64,000 nucleotides of DNA, from contig WPIO01000118.1 of assembly GCA_009760855.2 (NCBI GenBank), forward strand, positions 833,501 through 897,500, given 5' to 3'. This document shows positions 59,112-64,000 of this stretch, one piece after another; position 1 is the first letter of the stretch; each line of letters opens with the position of its first letter. This DNA comes from Cristatella mucedo. Taxonomy: Eukaryota; Bryozoa; Phylactolaemata; Cristatellidae. The position numbers and the translations under genes were made by a program. The notes beneath the pieces were generated by a model, which searched no databases, was not told the DNA's origin, and saw only the letters and a list, made by a program, of their open reading frames with translations.

Positions 59112-60937
59112 GAGGAGGCAGTCAGCGACAATCAACAGCAGCGCCAACAGCAGCAGCAGGCAGTCAGCGGCAGCAGGCAGTCAGCGGCAGGAGCAGCAGC
59201 AGCAGGAGGAGGCAGTCAGCGACAATCAACAGCAGCACCAACAGCAGCAGCAGGCAGTCAGCGGCAGCAGACAGTCAGCGGCAGGAGCAGCAGTCAGCGA
59301 CAATCGGCAGCAGCAGCAGCACCATTCAGCAGCAGCAGCAGCAGCAGCAAGCAGCACACGTAATGGCACTAGTCGTCGGCCGGCAGGATGGCAGCCGTCT
59401 CTCACGACGGCACGCACTGAGCGGTAGGACTGCTAAGTAAAGGCAAAGCTAACGCCGTGCCTCGGTCGCTAGGCCTGCGTTCTGTTTGAGTTCCATTGGT
59501 AACAGTGTGCGAACGAGTTACGGCCTCGCTGCACGAACCGGAGAACAGATGCTCATAGCTACCTCTTTATCGGAAGCTTGAGCTCGGACAGATACTTCAA
59601 GCAGAAATTGATGAATTCTTGATATTTATCTTCTCCCATATATTTGACAAAGTTCTACAAGTGGGAACGCTTTGCTCACTAGTCTGACTGGCGCTCAGGC
59701 GGACCTCTGCTGTCTGCCTTCTCGATAAGATGGCGTCGCTCCATTCACTCGGCTCTTGAAGAAAGGCGCTCTTACCGTTCGCTTGTGCTGGACGCCATTC
59801 TTGTGATAGCACAACCCGTTCTCCGTGAATACATAGTCAAACATCTGGAGACCTGCAGTTAAAATAGAGCTCACGCGTGAATGGTGTCTGCGCACGGGTG
59901 CTACACAGTTCGCCGACGACAAGCGACGGTGTAGAGGTGCAGGACCACGACAGTCGGCCGAAGCCGGTAGTGGACCGGTGCCGGCATCCGAGCAAAGCGC
60001 AATTTCGAATCTGAACGCCTTCCATTACAGCATATGCAAAAAGCCACGAAAGAGATTTAGTTCTCCGATGGCACTTTATAGATGTTCAATCATTATCATT
60101 TTTTTAATTAATGGCATGAAGGCTAAGTGACAGCTAGTGACCTTTCCGGTGACCCCGAGGCTATAGACTTGCTCCATCTAAATTGTACCGAATTTGTTGG
60201 GAGTCGCAACAGACTCGCTGAGAGCTGTAGCGCTCAGGTACGTGCCGCGAGAGACAGACGCGTTCCGGCATCGGCGTGCTGCGGCCGCGCAGAGCAAATG
60301 CCGACGCAGCACCTCGTTCGGTTTCGGGCGCCGGTAGCGGAGTACGAATCTAAATGCTAATTTGGAGGCTTTTAATCTAAGGGCACAGATGACCTACAGA
60401 GCGAGGGGAACTCGGCGGCGGCGGCGGGGGGAGGGGTAGCGGCGGGGGGGGGGGGGGGGGGGGTAGCGGCGGCGGATTGTCACCTTCTCCTTTTAGCTGC
60501 TGGTTGATTGCTTCCAGCTCGGAGCCGGACACTATTCCAATGTACACCTTCTGTCTAATCTTCTGGATGAAGTCGATCACGTCTTTGGTAATGTTCTGCA
60601 GAGTTGAAAGCAAAAAGGTGCGCTAGCCAGTATGTCTCCCGCTGAGCAAGGCGAGCTGGTTGCTAATACGCCGCGGGCATACGTGCTCTCGATCGTCAGT
60701 TCAAATCAAAGCCGTCTCCGCTGCACCGGCCTATTCCCGATCAGTATCGCTGCTCGTGCTTGCGGATAGCATTAAATCGCCAGCTTTCTCGGCGATCGCG
60801 TGCCATCGCGTGAGGCCATCGGAGTGCAAGTTCCGAGTGCAGTGGCCGCTGGCCGGTGCATGCACGCTTACTTTCCGCACGTCGGTAAGGGTGCCGTCAA
60901 CGTCGAATAAGAAAAAATTGACCGGATCCTTTTCCAT
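56722..60937 (-). CDS. PMM2: Phosphomannomutase (PMM), exons 1-7, last exon not found
   Basis: PMM interconverts mannose-6-phosphate and mannose-1-phosphate in the cytosol, feeding GDP-mannose and N-glycosylation. Exons in coding order are 60872-60937, 60484-60595, 59776-59852, 59563-59654, 58906-59005, 58718-58793 and 56722-56829; all join in phase to 210 codons. Visible motifs are the HAD-family nucleophile [10 protein letters not shown] (Asp12 and Asp14 here), [45 protein letters not shown] and IHFFGDK. The usual end (PGGNDHE and about 30 more residues) should be on a further exon. None was recognised between 50888 and 56721. PMM1 and PMM2 cannot be told apart with certainty. The gene runs tail-to-tail with DHFR copy B. 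Confidence 0.9.
56890..57056 (+). mobile_element. SINE family 1, variant copy
   Basis: CTTAGCCCAGGGTAAGGTGC, the B box GTGGATTCGAGTCCTGC, TTGACCACTGTAAGCGG and GGCTGTTAAATCAGCC are in order. It lies about 60 bases upstream (coding sense) of the PMM exon 7 acceptor. Confidence 0.78.
57493..57680 (-). mobile_element. SINE family 1, near full length
   Basis: AATAAATAAATACTAGCTGA, CACCGCTTGCAGTGGCGATA and GAGCCATTACGGCTCACC in reverse order. It lies in PMM intron 6. Confidence 0.9.
58718..58793 (-). CDS. PMM2: PMM exon 6
   Basis: It encodes [20 protein letters not shown] and LVYTK between CTGCCCGCAG and GTAAAA. Confidence 0.9.
58906..59005 (-). CDS. PMM2: PMM exon 5
   Basis: It encodes [19 protein letters not shown] and [14 protein letters not shown] between CGAACTTAG and GTGAGG. 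The Arg of PSGRT corresponds to the substrate-binding SPIGR motif. Confidence 0.92.
59068..59350. repeat. CAG trinucleotide cluster in PMM intron 4
   Basis: A run of 13 CAG units (about 59068-59107) is followed by interspersed CAG, GGCAGCAG and AGTCAGCG(G/A)CA words to 59350. The last include two larger near-repeats starting near 59156 and 59248. Plus-strand frames read as poly-Gln or poly-Ala, but the strand is antisense intron. Confidence 0.9.
59563..59654 (-). CDS. PMM2: PMM exon 4
   Basis: It encodes [19 protein letters not shown] and [10 protein letters not shown], ending two bases into an Arg codon at GTAGCT. The acceptor is CACTTGTAG. Confidence 0.92.
59776..59852 (-). CDS. PMM2: PMM exon 3
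   Basis: It encodes [19 protein letters not shown] and VQHKRT between TTAACTGCAG and GTAAGA. Confidence 0.92.
60444..60463. repeat. Poly-G run of 20 next to a PMM splice donor
   Basis: Twenty G on the plus strand flanked by GGCGGC repeats, inside PMM intron 2 close to its 5' splice site. Confidence 0.95.
60484..60595 (-). CDS. PMM2: PMM exon 2
   Basis: After AACTCTGCAG it encodes [16 protein letters not shown] and [15 protein letters not shown], ending phase 1 at GTGACA. The donor is followed within about 20 bases by a 20-C run on the coding strand. Confidence 0.92.
60872..60937 (-). CDS. PMM2: PMM exon 1
   Basis: The start [20 protein letters not shown] places the nucleophile Asp at residue 12, as in the family. 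It ends in phase 0 at the donor GTAAGC. Confidence 0.92.
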
Positions 60938-61324
60938 GCTCGCCCCCCGAAGTCTTCAACGTGGTAGCAAAGTGCAGCCGATGCGAGACATCGCCTAGCG
61001 ATCAAAGGCAAGCGAGCTTCGAAGCAGGAAGAGCAGTTTTCGCGGCGTCAGCAGCAGCGTAATGCGCGTAATGCGATCGCTTTCATGTTGGCGCTAAGTT
61101 TGAGCGACTCCTAGAAGAACGCTGAAGAACTTTTGACTCACACTTGAAGGAAGAGTTTGCTAGTGTGCTACAAGCGAGGGGGACAGCGGCTTCGGCGTCC
61201 GGCTGGAACTCGGCCGAAAGCGCAGCGCTCATAGCAGTGCTGGCCGAAGCCGCCGCGTGACAAGTAGCGGCGACTCCCTCTGTGGGCAGTGGAGTCGCGG
61301 CTGGCGACTTGGAGGCGCTGCACC
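60938..61324. other. PMM 5' flank
   Basis: GC-rich and presumably contains the PMM promoter; no core motif was assigned. Confidence 0.35.
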
Positions 61325-61622
61325 ACTTTACGCCGCAGGTATTCCGATAGTAGCAGAGCACGGCAGCAACGAGGAGCGCCCCCCTTAATAAGATAGCTAG
61401 TCCATATCCGAAGCGTAGCGAAGCCTTTTCGACTGAGCCGGAGGGTTACGGCCATTCGATACCAGCGATAACGTGTAACAGCTCTAGTTTGGCACAAAGC
61501 TCAGAGCGAAGCTCATCGCAACCTCTGAGGCCCGACATGCTGCATATTGCACGACTCCTGGCTTTTCTGATGCCTAGCCATAGCTGATCGCCTAATCGGC
61601 TCCTAGCCGTTTTAATTACAAT
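61325..61622 (+). repeat. LTR-like dispersed repeat, copy 3 (3' part)
   Basis: GCACGGCAGCAACGAGGAGC, GGAGGGTTACGGCC, CCTAATCGGCTCCTAGCC and ATTACAATTC match copies 1 and 2 in order. The 5' portion is missing. Confidence 0.5.
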
Positions 61623-62947
61623 TCGAGTAATGAATGCATCGGAAGTCGCAATCTGGCCAATTTAGCATGCCGCCATTTCACTAGCATCAATAACGGTCGT
61701 CTGCAGCGACCGTCGGTAGAGCTGACGGAGAGCTGGGAGTTGGACGATTCGGCAAAGAAAAAGGACGCGCGCTTCACTAACAGCCCTTCGCTCGGTTGGC
61801 TAAAAGACACTTTGACCGGCAGTCGGCAGGGAAGCTCGTAGAGTGATGAGTTCGGCCGTATTACCCCTTCCCAACAACGACCGGCCTGCTTTCAGGCTGG
61901 CTCTGTCGACAGAATAGTATAAATCATTTGCATAGTGAAGTTTGACGCACTGGCAGCACACGAGCGATAAGACACGGAAACGCCGAGGGGCGCTTCGACA
62001 ACCGTGTATTCAGCTGACGCTCGCAGCGAAACCGAGCCGGGCCGTTCCTCTCCGTCCGAGTTGCAACTCTTCTCCCCACCCGACAGCGTACCGGCGACGT
62101 ATCTCCGCGTATCAGCGACAGCTCATCAACGGCGGGTCGATGGAGCACAGCTTCGGTGCCGGCTTGAACCTGAGCTACTTGCAATAGCTAAACGAGGCTG
62201 CGGTTGGAGGACGACGGCTGCACAGCTGCCTTTGCCCTAGCCACACATAGCGCCCTAAGTGTCGTTTGGTTCGCACAGTGGAGAGCCAGCCTATGAATGA
62301 CGCCGACAGTTTATTGCAGGGAGCCGAAGGACGCGCGGCTCCGTCCCATCGCCCCCTTCTTCCACTCGACTCCTCTTCTCGACTCCGACTGTGCCCTGGT
62401 CCCCGACCCCGACGATTCATCTAGGAGGACCGCAACTGCGAGCCGGCCGACCCTGATGGTGAATCCACCGCCTGTTCAGCAGAGGGTTACCGGCCTGTGT
62501 CCACGCCACTTCACATGCGGACCACAGCTGTGCACTGCCCCCTCTCGGGGATGCTCCTAACAGCGGTTCACTAGCGGCTTATCTGAGGATACAATCGACA
62601 ATACAATCATGCATACAATCGAACTACACGCCCCCTTGACGTTGAGGTCATAAGTTCCCAGCAGGAACACAAGTAGCTTCAATTTACAGGGCAGCAATGA
62701 ACGAGCCTATCTACAAAGGATACAAACTACACATCCGCGGCATAGCAGCCAACATCAATAGCTGACCCCACAGGCAGGCTGGCTCGACTACTCGCAGGAC
62801 TCGCAGGACTGCTCGCAGGAGGGACGCTGGTGCACGGCCTTCTTTCGCGACCAGCCGGCAACATGAGCCGCCGGCCATCGTCACCGAGCTGCCGTCCACA
62901 GCCACCGGTTTGCGGACCTCGGCCGCCATCGCTCCATTCGATTCTGC
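61623..62947. other. GC-rich unassigned sequence
   Basis: Frames are open on both strands without a recognisable domain. No SINE or LINE copy was recognised. Confidence 0.35.
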
Positions 62948-63153
62948 CGCCGAATCTCCAACATGCGCAGCCTCTCCATCCTGCTAAGCATCTCTAACCT
63001 GCGAAGCAGCCTCTCCGGCCTGCAGAGACTCTCCCTCCTGGACAGCCTCGCCGCCCTGCACAGTCTCTCCGTCCCGAGCGGACTCCCCGTGCTGCACAGA
63101 CTCTCCGGCCTGTGCAGACTCTTCAGTCTGCACACATTCTCCGGCCTGCGCCG
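62948..63153. repeat. 18-base (six-codon) tandem array, open on both strands
   Basis: About ten degenerate units of 18 bases, each of the form CTCTCCGGCCTGCAGAGA. On the minus strand (frame 62984-63412) they encode a six-residue repeat: ESAQAG, ESVQHG, ESARDG, ETVQGG, EAVQEG, ESLQAG. The plus strand reads a Leu-rich repeat. The minus-strand frame starts MSTRASRCLPRDQTC and has no domain I recognise. Confidence 0.7.
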
Positions 63154-64000
63154 TGCCACAGCCCACCGGCTGGTCGCAGGCCAACGTCACCTTCATGGCT
63201 TGCTCTGCATCGCAGGCCACCGCCTCTCGCGAGGAAGCCGCCGACTCGCATGCGAACGCCGCCGCCTTCCTCGCGGACGCCGCCGCCTCATGCAGTCTTT
63301 CACGAGACTCTAGCAATAGACTCGTGTCACTCGCGAAATGTAATGCCTCGTCTTCGTACAATTCCGTACAAGTTTGATCACGTGGCAAGCACCGAGACGC
63401 TCGTGTACTCATTCCTCACAGTCGGAAGATACGGCGAGCTCGGATGCAAGTGGTCGACTGACGAGACGGTAAGTATCTGGTGCCTCGAGCATTTCAAAAT
63501 CACATAACCGTCCATCATATGTCAGTGAGCTTGCCTGAATACCTGCGCTCCTGAAGTCTGCAGACACGGGGCTCCCTCTTGCTCTGACCGGCGGCTCTCG
63601 ATAAGGAAGTAACCGTGAGGTAGTTTTTACGCGCTACTTAATGAGACACAATCTAGGACGAGTACATCCTTTGTTATCGGTACACAGCCGTAAGCATACA
63701 ATATGCAATGCAATATTTTTAGTTTCATCACGATGACCGCAGTTACCGGTACGTTCGATCTCTGTGGAAGATTAGTCTCTCTACCACGGTGTCTGGCTAA
63801 AATCTTTTAAGGTCCTTAATCGTATGTATGCTGGACTGCTGTAATTCCGTTTTGGTTTAGCTACCGTAAAAGTCAGGCACTTGGCAGCTGATGATGAATA
63901 TATCGCAAGGCTAGTTACCTTTTCTCAGAGGTTCAGCCACGTGTCTCCTTTGCTGGCGGAGCTACGGTGGTTTTTCGGTCTATCAACGGATACTGTGAAC
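63154..64000. other. Unassigned right edge
   Basis: No gene, SINE or LINE was recognised. Confidence 0.35.

Noticed and set aside
58967-59440. Poly-Gln / poly-Ala frames on the plus strand
   Set aside because: Antisense reading of the CAG repeat in PMM intron 4.

Overview
This window is animal (metazoan) nuclear DNA. Its genes are split into short exons with GT-AG introns, and it is crowded with microsatellites, tRNA-derived SINEs and fragments of a CR1/L2-like LINE. The species cannot be named from this sequence. An invertebrate is the likelier source, judging by the repeat families and gene neighbours. Nothing bacterial, phage-like or CRISPR-like is present.

Four protein-coding loci are well supported. 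(1) 2158-4466 (+): the last four exons of a BUB1-type mitotic checkpoint kinase; its upstream exons lie outside the window. (2) 6184-16125 (-): a complete six-exon dihydrofolate reductase gene, called copy A here (188 aa). (3) 37336-50887 (+): a second complete six-exon dihydrofolate reductase gene, copy B (193 aa), with the same intron phases. (4) 56722-60937 (-): the first seven exons of a phosphomannomutase (PMM) gene; its last exon was not found. The layout is nearly mirror-symmetric. The DHFR genes point away from each other with about 21 kb between start codons. Each runs tail-to-tail into a neighbour: BUB1 on the left, PMM on the right.

The space between the DHFR genes holds the most striking structure. 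Two nearly identical arms of about 2.45 kb (24054-26513 and 29111-31564) are inverted around a 2.6 kb loop. On the minus strand the loop carries an LTR-like region, a lysine-tRNA-type primer binding site and a 438-codon Gag frame ending in a CCHC zinc knuckle. No pol gene is visible.

Most other DNA is mobile-element debris. It includes two tRNA-derived SINE families and many 5'-truncated LINE copies on both strands. The LINE 3' ends share a hairpin-forming tail with one SINE family. An LTR-like repeat recurs three or four times. A 184-bp hAT MITE of the SPIN (Space Invader) type, with an imperfect 8-bp target duplication, lies in intron 3 of DHFR copy B. BUB1 and PMM show the expected catalytic motifs. 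DHFR copy A has replaced the arginine that normally holds the folate glutamate carboxylate, so the two paralogues may differ in function.
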